Origin: Tetramitus jugosus
Taxonomy: Eukaryota > Heterolobosea > Eutetramitea > Acrasida > Vahlkampfiidae
Length of the DNA stretch: 64,000 nucleotides
Reading direction: 5' to 3'
NCBI GenBank assembly: GCA_937625935.1
Contig: OW569358.1
Span: 475,434-539,433 of the forward strand
Shown here: one piece after another, positions 9,080 through 19,418 of the stretch
Layout: the number at the start of each line of letters is the position of its first letter
Numbering within the stretch: position 1 is the first letter of the stretch
Made by a program: the position numbers and the translations under genes
The notes under the pieces: generated by a model
Databases searched by the model: none
Told to the model about the DNA's origin: nothing
The model's input: the letters and a program-made list of their open reading frames with translations, nothing else

Positions 9080-10465
9080 ATGACCATTGAGACAACTTCG
9101 GTGGAAGATTTGTTGAAGATCGAATGTGATCCAAGCTCTAGAGCCACAACCTTCACTCGTGACTATCTCACACCTTTCCTGTTGAGCAAAGAGAGAGATG
9201 ACTTGTGTTTGATACGAAATATACCCTTGTCAAGGTCAAGTCCCATTCAATTGTCTGCCATTCAATTAAAATCTGAACTATCTCAGGCCACTTCTGGCAC
9301 GGATAAGGATAAAAATGCTGTTTGTAAACTGTTGCCGCTCGTGGTCAACCGGCAACCAAAATTCTGGATTGACAAGAATTTGGCTTACACGGTTTCTCCT
9401 TTCAATCATTTCATTACTTATGGATTGGACGAGTTGCACATGTACCCTATATTTTGGGTTGTTCAATGGTTACTAACAGGTTTATTGTGGGTGATGGCTC
9501 TCGTGCTTCAATTAGTCAAGATTGACCGTATTGTTATGCCTTGTAATTACATGTTGTCCACGAGTTTACACTCTGGAATGAATGGCAAGGAAATTGAGTC
9601 TATCACTCATTATTTGAAAGAAAAGTACTCTGACAGTGCAATTATGATACGAGGTGTCAACGACGCCATCACCGCTGATTTGAAAACTAGATTGGAGAAG
9701 CAAGGCTATAAAATGCTGATTAGTCGAGTCATTTATTGGTCTGATCCATCAAAACCTGAAACATGGAAAATGAGATCGTTGAATCAAGACCTCAAATTAT
9801 TTTACGATATTGTGGAACCTTTTGAACCATACCTCAAACTCCAACTGCCCAGGAAATCGAATCTGGTTCCCCACCAGCACCGCTACAAACTACTGGACAA
9901 CGAGTTGTTATCAACAAAATTACAGAATTCAAATCCGATAGAGAGACAGGAGATTCTTTTGCGATGCGAACAAATCTATAACATGTTGTATCTGGGCAAG
10001 TACTCGAAGTGCAACATACAATTTACCTGGCAATTATTGGACCAATTTTTGAAAAAGGACACATGGCAATTCAGAGCTCTTGAAAATATAGAAACTGGAG
10101 TCATTGATGGAATTATTGGCTTTTATCTTCTGGACTATGTGGGCTATGATACTGAGGGAATGCCATCCACTCAACAACGAATAATGACCGTTCCACTTTT
10201 AGGATATGACACATCAAAACAAGATGGATATCTCTATAGACTTTTATCTTGTGTCATTGCTATAGAAGGCAAACGAAACGGTGCCATTCTCAATCAATCT
10301 AGCGGGGCTTCAAAATTTAAGATGTTTCGAGGTTGTTCCAAAGCGTTTGAGTACTTTGCTATATATGATAAGCACTTGCCGTGGTACAGAAAATGCATTT
10401 GGTCCCTAATGTATTACTTGCTGGAATTCTGTGCAAAACCAGTTGTTCTAAAATATGAACTCTAG
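9080..10465 (+). CDS. GNAT-fold-like protein of bacterial type
   Basis: A 461-residue protein; translation is placed at the ATG at 9080. The C-terminal half has the alternating strand/helix pattern and wording seen in a group of uncharacterised bacterial GNAT-like or FemX-like proteins: YNMLYLGKYSKCNIQFT, then a VIDGIIGFY strand, MTVPLLGYDT, the LYRLLSCVIAIEG helix, and a final EYFAIYDKHLPWYRK. Those proteins are only annotated as N-acyltransferase-like; substrate unknown. Around residues 125-150 there is a hydrophobic stretch (FWVVQWLLTGLLWVMALVLQL) that could be one membrane segment and is unusual for a soluble GNAT protein. The gene converges on the next gene with only 27 bases between the stops. 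Function is an inference from fold resemblance. Confidence 0.5.
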   Translation: MTIETTSVEDLLKIECDPSSRATTFTRDYLTPFLLSKERDDLCLIRNIPLSRSSPIQLSAIQLKSELSQATSGTDKDKNAVCKLLPLVVNRQPKFWIDKNLAYTVSPFNHFITYGLDELHMYPIFWVVQWLLTGLLWVMALVLQLVKIDRIVMPCNYMLSTSLHSGMNGKEIESITHYLKEKYSDSAIMIRGVNDAITADLKTRLEKQGYKMLISRVIYWSDPSKPETWKMRSLNQDLKLFYDIVEPFEPYLKLQLPRKSNLVPHQHRYKLLDNELLSTKLQNSNPIERQEILLRCEQIYNMLYLGKYSKCNIQFTWQLLDQFLKKDTWQFRALENIETGVIDGIIGFYLLDYVGYDTEGMPSTQQRIMTVPLLGYDTSKQDGYLYRLLSCVIAIEGKRNGAILNQSSGASKFKMFRGCSKAFEYFAIYDKHLPWYRKCIWSLMYYLLEFCAKPVVLKYEL

Positions 10466-10492
10466 TATTTTAGCTACCCACTGGGTTTATTA

Positions 10493-12883
10493 TCAAATTA
10501 ACTTATAGAGGCGAGTAACAAGTTTGTAGCCATACTTTTCCACTTGAAAGCGAGCTGAACTGATGGAGTCACTTTCCGAGAAAATGTGATAGAAGTTGAT
10601 GAAATCCGGAGAGAAAGAGACTGAATTCTTATCTCCAGCGTAATAGTTTGCACTAGACCAATCATACAGTGTGATAGTGAAGTCTCTGGACCATTTTTCT
10701 TTGTGTAATGGTTGCCAAACAATGCTGGATAATTGACCAGGATAGTCCCACATCACTCCAATTTTGTCCTTTGACTTGGAAAGAATGTGCCAACACCTTC
10801 CAGTGGGTGTTCGGGTGTTTGGATTCTGAGAAACTGCAATGTCAAAACCAGATTGTATCACTCTTGTCAACAGATGATCGAAGTTTTCCGAGATATCAAT
10901 GTGCCTCAAGATGCTTTCACCAACGCAATCGTCATACTGCTTGAAGTTCAAAAATCTATGTTTCGAAACAGATCCATCTATCGTCATAATCCACCCTGGC
11001 TTGTCTTCTAAAAGAGCGACCAAGTTAGGTCCCGAGTAGATGTCAAATGATCGATAAGGTCGCCGATGAATCGCTCTCATTTCCACTGAGACAACACTGT
11101 CCTCGGAGGACAACAATCCAGACGAAACTGATTTGCTCTTTCGATTTGATGGGTCGGAAGATCTAACCATGTTCACCAAATGATCGATGGGATGAGCCTC
11201 GGGCTTATAATTCAGAATAAGCCATAGTATGCATCGAACAAACCCAATAAAGCTAATTTTTGTCTCAGTTCTGTCTGTCACAGAATAATTGAAAAACTCT
11301 TGATATCTGTTATCGACAACTCCCTTGAAATACTCTTCCCTAAATAACTTCAAACAAGACAGGTGAGGTCAGCAGTTCATTAACATAAACTTAACATTTA
11401 CACCTACCTTGTACTTCTCTAGTGTTAATAAGGTGGGATTGTATGGATTGTTGATCTTGCAGTATCGTGTAAAAATTGGATCCAGTCCAACCACAATCTC
11501 AGGCCCAATCTCAAACTTGGGAACATAATCCACATAGCTAAAAGACAATTTTTCTTTGGAGTACTTCGTAGCCTTGTCCACACAGTTTGTGGCATACACT
11601 CCCACAGAAACCACTCGACAAATCTCAACTTCAAGTGTCTGTTGATGTTCTGTTGGTATCACATCAACGTTCACTGAGTTTTGTTGCTCTGTTATTCCCA
11701 CTTCTTCACTCTTTGGAGTGATAAAGTTGATTTCAGATGAGGTATGACTATTTACTGGCACTAATTTTCCACCAAACTGGACCCATACTCCTCCTAAACG
11801 ATCATCGAAATCTTGTCCTGAAATTGTGACAACGCTTCCTCCATCGTGAGATCCTTTATCTGGATACAAGGATTTCAAGGAAGGTACCCGAACAGAATTC
11901 AGATCAAACATATCATTTTGCAAGGAAACACCGAAATATCGATCGTACGGCTCAGACCACGACTCTATGAACGCTATGATCTTTTCATGGTTGGTGGTGT
12001 AGAGTTTCGTGTATTGAGGTTTCGAGTAAATATAGAGAGCAATTCGAAGTACACAATCAGCAAACTGCTTAAGATCCAAGTACATTGAGTCCATGTCGCG
12101 TTCATTCTGCTCAAATAGTCTGAAGAATCGAACGACGTCCATAGGAGATATCTGACTCGGATAAAACTGAAACTTCTTAGCCCAAGTGTTGAATGATTCT
12201 ATCGACATTACATATCTCTTCTCGTTGTTTGTAATTTCGTCAGTATTATCATCAATATTCTCTGAGTATGTCTCAAATATCTTCGTCATGAATTAGCATT
12301 ATTCGAACTCTTGTAGAATCGAGGCTGATAGTTTCTCTACTTACTCTCTCAAAACACTTTTCATAAGTATAATAGAGCTTCATATACGAATAATCATCAC
12401 TGAATGAAATAGTGGGCGTCGCATTGAGGTACATTGGCAGAATACTATCATTCGAAAAAATATCACTGAGCATTTTCTCAAACGCCTCTATTCTTTTCTC
12501 GCTCTTCTGTTTCAGCTTACTTCTTAGGCAAGCAACCTCATATAGAGCAATGATAAAGTTCTCAAATCTCATATCATGATTGTTTCCTGATGTCGCTACA
12601 TAAATCAAATCAATATCCTTTTGACTAATACTTGAATCAATGAAGCCAAAGGTATCCAGGAATGCTCGAAACTTGGCAGAAGAAAGAAATTGAGGGAATG
12701 TTCTGCCTCCTCCATGAACGCAGGCACCTTTGAAAATCTCCCTTAATTTTGCTGCAATCAACAATGTCAGAACGGCGGCCTTCACATCCAGAGTACTAGG
12801 TTTTACATACCCTGAATTGCAGCATTTTCTCTGCTCCTGATAAAAGATAGGGCATCATGCATGTGATCATTGCTGCTCGGCAT
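10493..12883 (-). CDS. EF-hand-like module plus IPT/TIG domain protein, four exons
   Basis: Exons by splice motif and phase: 12811-12883, 12345-12751, 11408-12280, 10493-11347; introns of 59, 64 and 60 nt with GTATGT, GTAAGT and GTAGGT donors, giving 735 residues. The first acceptor is TTGATTGCAG, the best of several. Residues ~25-277 form a two-lobed helical module; each lobe has the EF-hand/p25-alpha-like pattern (FRAFLDTFGFIDSSISQKD...FENFIIALYEVA and FNTWAKKFQF...LKQFADCVLRIAL). Residues ~292-410 are an IPT/TIG immunoglobulin-like domain (SLYPDKGSHDGGSVVTISG is diagnostic). The C-terminal ~290 residues contain a third possible EF-like lobe and an unknown domain. The same two-lobed module occurs in the 34629-39062 gene. 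No signal peptide. IPT/TIG plus calcium-fold modules suggest a scaffold or cytoskeletal role; function unknown. Confidence 0.75.
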
Positions 12884-13015
12884 GTTTCCTTTGAATGTTT
12901 GCTGCGTTGTTATGTCTGTCAATCACGTGTCAAAAAAATTTTGTCCTTGATCTTCTAATCAATTGTTCTTTACATTGGTTTATCAAAAATTAAGTGTACA
13001 GGCCAAACTAGTAAC

Positions 13016-14525
13016 TTACTCATTAATAGCTTCTTGGTTCTTGTCAGTTTGAACGATAGAGTTCACACCAGTTGGATTGTTTGTCAAAGCAGGATCTGTG
13101 ATAATTTGAGGCTTGTAATCGTGCTTCACATAAGCGGACAACTTTTCAGCATACATGCTATATCTAGCAGTAGTGTGGAACATCCAACCATCACGAACTT
13201 GACGAATCATGTTCAAATCAACATCCGTGATCAAGAGTCCATCTCTCACACGACTCAACTCTGGAGTTCTGGAAGCATCTGGACCAGCGACATAACTAGA
13301 GCCATAGAAGTGACCAAAGTCCTTATGAGCCTTCTGTCCATTGCCAGATGTAAACTCATTAGGGAAGACTTCTGTTCCGATTCTGTTAATACCAACACTG
13401 TAGTAACCATTGGCAATTGCAGCATTTCTGGCTTCAATGCCCCACATTGGCTCAGACAGAGCACCGACAGTAGCAGATGGGTTGAACACAATCTCTGCAC
13501 CGTTCAATCCGTACATCATCCAGTTCAGAGGGTGATGTCTGCCATAGCAAATGTTCACAGCAATCTTACCAAAAGCAGTTTGGAACACTGGATGACCAGT
13601 GTTACCCTCCAAGTAGTAAGTAGATTCATTAAAATCACCAACACGAGGAATGTGGTTCTTTCTTGACTTGCCAATATAGTTACCATTGTTTCCAATGATC
13701 ACAGCAGTGTTCCAAATGGTTTCAGCATGCGTAGAGTCTCTCTCCAAGATGGAAGACACGATCACCATGTTGTATCTCTTTGCAATCTTCTTGAGATATT
13801 GTGTGGATGGACCTGTCTCGGCATCCTCAGCAAACTCCAACCACGGGTGCTTTTCTCTTGTCGCGAAGCTACGATTGAAAAACAAACAGACAAAAAAGAG
13901 AGTTAGTATCATTGGCGCCAAAAAAAAGTATCGTAAACTAGTGTGTCCGTGCATCAAAAAAGCCTAGCAAGAACCAAACAAAAAAATGAGCAAATGACTC
14001 AACAACATACGCAAATGGCATTGTCCAAGCTTCTTGCATGGCCAACACATTGACTCCCATCTCTCCTGCAACCTTTGCAATCTCACCAATTCTGTCTCTC
14101 AGTGCAATAAATTGTTCCTCCACTGGTCTATCCGTTGGAAGAACAATTTGATTCTGAATGACACCGATACGCACAAGTCTTCTTGTTCTTCTGCTCTCTT
14201 CCAACGAGTTCTTGACCATTGAGTAGTGCTTAATCTCAAAGTTGAGTGCATCAGCCTTGGATTGCACATCACTTGGTACCTTTATTTCTTCAATGCTCTT
14301 TCCATAGAGAATTCTTCTCACTTGTTCAAATTCTTCTTGAGGCAAGTGAGTCTTCAACACATCGTACACACTGTGAATCGATGTGAATGGGTCATTCTTG
14401 TTTACGCCTGGATGGACAGGCTTCTTTTGTGTTTCAGCAGTGGTAGCTACCACACTGAAGATGAAGCACAGTGCACAAAGTAAGAGTGCACAAACGAGTG
14501 TGCGTGATGAGGAATGCATCATCAT
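13016..14525 (-). CDS. Beta-ureidopropionase with signal peptide, two exons
   Basis: Exons 14011-14525 and 13016-13868, intron 142 nt (GTATGT...TCGTAG), 455 residues. Beta-ureidopropionase hydrolyses N-carbamoyl-beta-alanine to beta-alanine, CO2 and ammonia, the last step of pyrimidine breakdown. The match is close along the whole length; the intron splits an Ala codon in [13 protein letters not shown], which confirms the join. The nitrilase triad is present: Glu165 (QEAWTMPF), Lys242 ([11 protein letters not shown]) and Cys279 ([11 protein letters not shown]). The substrate-shaping segments YGSSYVA and [10 protein letters not shown] are intact. Odd feature: residues 1-31 are a textbook secretory signal ([23 protein letters not shown]), whereas the animal and plant enzymes are cytosolic. 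The ~90 residues before the nitrilase core match the family's usual N-terminal region. Confidence 0.92.
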
Positions 14526-14774
14526 GATTGATATATGTTACAAATAATGTGGAATCTTTTTTTTCAGTGGTGTTATCTCGTTGTGATCTAAAAAAAGTTT
14601 GCCTTTACAACCACCACGCACATTCAGAACCTGCGAACGAGTTTTTTTGACATGTTCAGAAGAAAACTCCGGAATCCGTTGTAAGGCTACAGCACTTTGT
14701 GGTCTTCTCACCAGTTACAGTGGTAAAACAGGAGATATTGGTGCAGTTTCTATTCTTTCTGGCACTACATTTAT

Positions 14775-17339
14775 TCAACATTGCGCTCTTTCCACTATTA
14801 GTAAATCAGATCGCAAGAGCTCAAGATCTTTATCGTTCTCTATCTCACAGTCCTCATTGTCTCGGATAACGATTTTGTCTTCCGCTTTCCAATCCATTAT
14901 TTCAAGTATTTGATGCTTCAGATCTTCGAAACAATGATACTTTATCCTCTTTTTCTTGTTGGCTATCTGAACACTAACAATGGGAAAGTTGAATCTTAGT
15001 TCCAGTTTTGTTGTCCTGATCAAATTTTCATTGTTACGTTGGGGATTCTTGTTTAGGACAATACTGGATGTTTCAGGAGATATCATGCCAACACTCTCTA
15101 ACACTTCACATACTATGGGGAACAAAGACTGTTGAATTGTACAGTGCTCAGCTATGTCTTTTAAGAGAGAAGTTGCTTGCTCTCCAAAGAATTGTTCAAA
15201 AGCGCTCTCACCCAAGATAATTACTTCCATGCCTCTTGGAATGGCAATTGTACCTGGACGATAATCTATCCGAGATCTTAATCTTTCTTTCATTTCTGTA
15301 AATTGAACATGAGTTGTATTTGCTTCATCCTTCTCAAATGTTGTGTTCCATACGAATCGTCCAGATCCCATTCTGAAAGTATCTTCCAAAGTAAACAGAC
15401 TTCCCAATACATCATGAGATCTACACAAAACAAATAAAGTGAATTTCTGAATGGGTGTACCGTTCATTGACAACGCTGCTTTGTCAATTTCATTTTGAAG
15501 CATCTTCACACTGAAGCTCGATCTTTGTCCATTTTTGATGGCAAATCCCACCATCGTATCATTGGTAGCTAAAAAGTACAAATCACAAGACATCGACATT
15601 GGCTTCGGCTTATGGAAATGCTTCACTTTGCACATATTTGTGATTACCCATTTCCAATCATTAACTGATACGTCGTGACTCCAGGAGAGCGTTTTCAGCT
15701 CCTCCTTCTCATCCTTAGTTAATTTTTGACTTTTCTTGCACGTAAATTTGGGAAGAAACACTATCTCTGACAGATTGACATCAACCAACAAATGGCCTAT
15801 ATTCTCAGAGTATGAAAAGCAGGGTGAAAGTTGGTTCCAAGTGATATCTCCTTTCACTCTTCTCATCATTTGAATACGAAGAACAAGAATGTTAGAAGTT
15901 AGATACTCTAGCAATTCACCAGCGTTTAACATGGCAGAGTATTGTTGCAGTCCCTTAAGAAGGCCACCATGTGAGGGATCTGGAAAAGGGATGTTAACCT
16001 TTAAGCACTCTGGGAAAATCATACGATAAACCAAGTACTTGGGATTGTCTTTGTCTTCGATATCCTCGATGTATAGTGGTAGGGCGTGGAGTAACTCTGT
16101 CATTGTCTGGTAACTTTCAATGGGAGTGTCATCCGGAAAAGTTACACCCAAAGCACTCAAAGAATAGATGAACGATAGTACTTGACTCAATGGTCCATCT
16201 ATCGATGATAATAAGTGTATCTCTGCCGAATTTTGGAGTGTGAAAAACAAGTGTGTGTTGTGCAAAAACAGATTGTCAATATCTCTCACGCCACTGAGCC
16301 TTATGGTAGTCTTGTTGAAAATACTCCAACAAACCCGATAGACGAATCGAGGAATTCCTCCCGTGTAAATGTACAACCTCTGACAAAAGTATGAAACATC
16401 TTCGTCCCGTAATCCACGTTGAGAATACAATTGGAGTAGACTTTGATCTCCAACAATCGTTTTGGTAACACTCTCCTCAATATGATGACTCGAAAGAGCT
16501 CGGAGAACAATATGGCGCGAAGGACTTGGTGCTGGAGGAAGATATCGTAATTCTGGGGCCCTCTTTTCTCTTCCCAGCAGCACTGGAGTTTGTGTTTTGC
16601 CAACAAAGACGAAAAGGGTCTTTCGTTTCTTTGATGCAACCAAAGATCCTATCAGAACATCCCATAGATTCAATAGATTCTGTGCAGAGCCTACTGTATC
16701 ATTCTTCCACTCTAGTGTCTGGATCTCATCTAGGCAAACCAGCAACGAAGGCAATATGTCATTTGAATTATACAGTTTTAAAAACAATCCCAAATCTCCT
16801 CTACTGTCATTTATCACTCCTTGTAAAACATCCATGACCTGATCCATTTTATGGTTCATGAAAGTTAACCGTATTTCCTGATAAAAGGTCTTCAAAATAT
16901 AATTCTTGTCCTTGGGGTTGGAAGACCCATCTAAGTGGATGTGAACTAGTATAGCTTTGTCGACGACACCGTATCTTACAAGAGAAGTATTCTTTCTCAA
17001 TATTCTTCTGAAGTTTCTCACCAGAGTGGTTTTTCCAGATCCATATAATTGTGATACTAATGGCATAAAAGATTTTGGATCCCTAAGTTGAGCTACAAGG
17101 GACTCGTACAATTCCATTGATTCTTTCAGTCTGTTTACAAAGTGCATCTCAGATAAACCATTAGGGTTGTTGTACCTCGGAGATAGTTTCGAGTTTTCGA
17201 GCTCGTCAGAAACTAATTTGTGTGCCACCTTTTCTTCCACCTGTGATAGCGTTGATTTCATTGTCATTTTCAATGAAAAGGTCTCGCCAGAGGAACCAGA
17301 TATCAGTTTGTTGCGAGTGCCTTGTGTGAATTCTTTCAT
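14775..17339 (-). CDS. Crinkler/RHS-like P-loop NTPase with C-terminal ubiquitin-like fold
   Basis: An 854-residue single-exon protein. The P-loop is at 99-105 (YGSGKTT; the first Gly of the canonical motif is Ser93-Gln region, so slightly degenerate) and Walker B at 199-205 (LLVCLDE). Residues ~290-340 hold an arginine-containing segment and a YIYTGGIPRFVYR motif, like the lid of STAND-type and Crinkler/RHS NTPases. A region near 590-690 includes GFAIKNGQ, reminiscent of the third motif of restriction-endonuclease folds, but a full PD-(D/E)xK set is not visible. The last ~75 residues form a ubiquitin/PB1-like fold (FEDLKHQILEIMDWKAEDKI). In Crinklers the ubiquitin-like part is N-terminal, so here the order is reversed. 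Family assignment is tentative. Confidence 0.5.
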   Translation of the reverse strand: MKEFTQGTRNKLISGSSGETFSLKMTMKSTLSQVEEKVAHKLVSDELENSKLSPRYNNPNGLSEMHFVNRLKESMELYESLVAQLRDPKSFMPLVSQLYGSGKTTLVRNFRRILRKNTSLVRYGVVDKAILVHIHLDGSSNPKDKNYILKTFYQEIRLTFMNHKMDQVMDVLQGVINDSRGDLGLFLKLYNSNDILPSLLVCLDEIQTLEWKNDTVGSAQNLLNLWDVLIGSLVASKKRKTLFVFVGKTQTPVLLGREKRAPELRYLPPAPSPSRHIVLRALSSHHIEESVTKTIVGDQSLLQLYSQRGLRDEDVSYFCQRLYIYTGGIPRFVYRVCWSIFNKTTIRLSGVRDIDNLFLHNTHLFFTLQNSAEIHLLSSIDGPLSQVLSFIYSLSALGVTFPDDTPIESYQTMTELLHALPLYIEDIEDKDNPKYLVYRMIFPECLKVNIPFPDPSHGGLLKGLQQYSAMLNAGELLEYLTSNILVLRIQMMRRVKGDITWNQLSPCFSYSENIGHLLVDVNLSEIVFLPKFTCKKSQKLTKDEKEELKTLSWSHDVSVNDWKWVITNMCKVKHFHKPKPMSMSCDLYFLATNDTMVGFAIKNGQRSSFSVKMLQNEIDKAALSMNGTPIQKFTLFVLCRSHDVLGSLFTLEDTFRMGSGRFVWNTTFEKDEANTTHVQFTEMKERLRSRIDYRPGTIAIPRGMEVIILGESAFEQFFGEQATSLLKDIAEHCTIQQSLFPIVCEVLESVGMISPETSSIVLNKNPQRNNENLIRTTKLELRFNFPIVSVQIANKKKRIKYHCFEDLKHQILEIMDWKAEDKIVIRDNEDCEIENDKDLELLRSDLLIVERAQC

Positions 17340-17385
17340 TTTAGTCCGACTCTTAGAGACCGTTTCACTCCTCTGCGCGACAGAG

Positions 17386-17734
17386 TTAATTTATCTTGAA
17401 TAGTCCTTGATTCACGTCGACTTCTTGACTGACCCACCTTATCTCTTTCTCTGCTTCACTTCTCTTCTTACCGGAGAACTTCATTTCGTCTAGGAGTACC
17501 TTCTTGAAGTTCCCTTTCTTTCCCATCAGTCCCTCCAGCATAACGACAGGAAGCGAACATTTCGTGGTTGTATCTTTCCACTTACGTACAAGACATCCTC
17601 GAATCAAATATGGACCTTGATAGAGTCTGGCAGACTAAATTTGCCTGTTGCTTCTCCTTCAGCTCTTCAACCAACTTGCTTCTTGCTACCCTTCTAGAAG
17701 TGCACTCTAAAATTTGTTTTTTTAATACAACCAT
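17386..17734 (-). CDS. Putative small two-exon gene
   Basis: Exon 1 (17586-17734) starts at an ATG and reads 49 codons of coding-like sequence (MVVLKKQILECTSRRVAR, then SKLVEELKEKQQANLVCQ) up to a strong GTAAGT donor at 17585. Downstream on the same strand a frame ends at 17386 with EKEIRWVSQEVDVNQGLFKIN. Joining to an acceptor at 17459 keeps phase and would give 73 residues with a 127-nt intron, but several acceptors are possible and the intron itself also reads codingly in part. No family recognised. The exon-1 composition and the strong donor are the main support. Confidence 0.3.
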
Positions 17735-17838
17735 TTCGGTTGCACTCTACAAAACAGAAATGTCTACTTTGTGATGCATTCCTGGAGAAAAGCGCCCGCA
17801 ACGCGGGGCGTTTTGTAAGCATGAATTGTTGTCAACAA

Positions 17839-17909
17839 GCATCTGTAGTGTAGGGGTATCATGCAGCGTTGCCATCGCTGCGACCCGGGTTCGAATCCCG
17901 GCAGATGCA
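17839..17909 (+). tRNA. tRNA-Gly (anticodon GCC)
   Basis: A 71-nt cloverleaf: acceptor stem GCATCTG pairs with CAGATGC; the anticodon stem CAGCG/CGCTG encloses the loop TTGCCAT with anticodon GCC; the T arm has GGTTCGAATCC inside a five-base-pair CCCGG-type stem; discriminator base A. Internal B box is GGTTCGAATCC and A box TAGTGTAGGGG. No intron, and CCA is not encoded, as expected for a nuclear tRNA gene. Confidence 0.97.
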
Positions 17910-17914
17910 TTTTT
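17910..17914 (+). terminator. RNA polymerase III terminator
   Basis: A run of five T directly follows the tRNA-Gly discriminator base, the usual pol III stop signal. Confidence 0.8.
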
Positions 17915-18059
17915 GGCATAGAGAGACAAAAGAAGTGACGCAACGCACAGCAAAGCGAAAACACGCGTCTCTTGTTAGAGTGTCCGTGTCCTCTTCTTAT
18001 GCGCAACACCAAAAACAAACAAGAGAAATCAAGATCAGAGGAACAACAGCCATACGATC

Positions 18060-19418
18060 ATGATGGCCTTCATTCAACACGACAGCAATAACATTGCCTA
18101 CTGCATGGGTGAATTCACTCACTCTCAATTCGGTGATCATTGGCTTCCACAATCCGATCTGCCAGATGAAAACACTCAAGTTCCCCTCCAGACGAACTTG
18201 CCAGACCATGGTGCTGATCATTCACCTACTGCGCAACAATTGTTGCGTCCCTTCCAGATGAACAACATTGGCACACAACCGGCAACAAGTACAAGCCATT
18301 CGATTCATACAACAACAACAACAACGACGAGCTCACGTCGCTTGATCCAATGCTCCTGCACTTCATTCGGTACTCTATATCTCACATCGGATCACAACAT
18401 TTTTGCCACTGGTCTCATTTTCAATCCACGTGTGCGTCGTCAATTTCATGACTATGGCCGTACGAATCCAACACTGAGAAACAATGTTCGTACGGTTGCA
18501 TCCGGTTCGAATCACGCTTGTCTCATCACATTGAACAATCAGGTGTACACGGTGGGAGATGGTTACTTTGGTCAGTTGGGATTGGTTGATATGAACTTTG
18601 TGGCATCGTTCAGAAGGGTTGACTGTGGTGCGGATGCTGTGTGGAACGGACTGCAGTTTTCTCAAGTGAGTTGTGGTCATACGCACACACTGTTGTTGAC
18701 AGAGTGTGGACAAGTGTTTGGATTTGGTAGTTCCAAGAATGGTCAGTTGTCTGTGGAGAAGAACAAGGTGACTACGCCAGTGTTGGTGTCCAACAGAGAC
18801 GAACACTATAGAATTCGTTTCATTGGAGCAGGCTACAACTATACAGTGATGATTGATGAGTCAAATACAGCGTATTTGATGGGTACGAGCATGGTGCCTG
18901 ATGTGGGAACTCCCACCATGAGCAACGCACTGTTGCGCAAGATTGATGCACTGGAGAATCGCGTAAAGGAAGTGTCGTGTGGCTATTCGACACTGGCATT
19001 CACTACGACTGACAATGAGATATACACTGTGGGAAAGGACTGTTCGAGCTCGACTCTCCTCCGTGATGTCTCATCAGACATTGGTACACTCCAAAAAATC
19101 GATCCAATGTCTTGTGGCATACCAGCCAACGTAACTCGAGTACTGTACAGTAATTTTGCTCTGAGTTGTGTGTGTGTCACAGACAGAAACGAGATCTACT
19201 ATTGTTCGGGAAAGGCAGGTGATACCTCATTCGTACTGTTGGATGGATGTCGATTCTCTGATGCTTCTTCGATTGAAGTAGCTTCTGGCGCTCGACATCT
19301 TATGATTTATCCCAAAGAGAAGGCAAAGAAGAATTCAATAACTGTATTCCATCATAACATGAGATCCTGTTTGAAGAACTCTCACTACTCGGATCTCATC
19401 ATCCAAACCCTCCAATAA
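18060..19418 (+). CDS. RCC1-repeat beta-propeller protein
   Basis: A 452-residue protein with degenerate RCC1 repeats. Typical blade signatures appear in order: CSCTSFGTLYLTSDHNIFATG, VASGSNHACLITLNNQVYTVG followed by DGYFGQLG, VSCGHTHTLLLTECGQVFGFG followed by SSKNGQLS, and VSCGYSTLAFTTTDNEIYTVG. The final ~50 residues (VFHHNMRSCLKNSHYSDLIIQ) look like the start of a BTB domain, whose usual text is 'l..l.....ySDv.f', so this gene may be a truncated member of the RCC1-BTB class. It begins with tandem ATG codons 150 bases after the tRNA terminator. RCC1 propellers serve as GTP-exchange or protein-interaction modules; the key exchange-factor residues cannot be assigned here, so no specific GTPase is proposed. 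Confidence 0.8.
   Translation: MMAFIQHDSNNIAYCMGEFTHSQFGDHWLPQSDLPDENTQVPLQTNLPDHGADHSPTAQQLLRPFQMNNIGTQPATSTSHSIHTTTTTTTSSRRLIQCSCTSFGTLYLTSDHNIFATGLIFNPRVRRQFHDYGRTNPTLRNNVRTVASGSNHACLITLNNQVYTVGDGYFGQLGLVDMNFVASFRRVDCGADAVWNGLQFSQVSCGHTHTLLLTECGQVFGFGSSKNGQLSVEKNKVTTPVLVSNRDEHYRIRFIGAGYNYTVMIDESNTAYLMGTSMVPDVGTPTMSNALLRKIDALENRVKEVSCGYSTLAFTTTDNEIYTVGKDCSSSTLLRDVSSDIGTLQKIDPMSCGIPANVTRVLYSNFALSCVCVTDRNEIYYCSGKAGDTSFVLLDGCRFSDASSIEVASGARHLMIYPKEKAKKNSITVFHHNMRSCLKNSHYSDLIIQTLQ

Noticed and set aside
12780-12810. 31-nt intron in the IPT/TIG gene
   Set aside because: It would keep phase with a different start, but it is half the length of the gene's other introns; the 59-nt intron with acceptor TTGATTGCAG gives a better exon and uses the first ATG.
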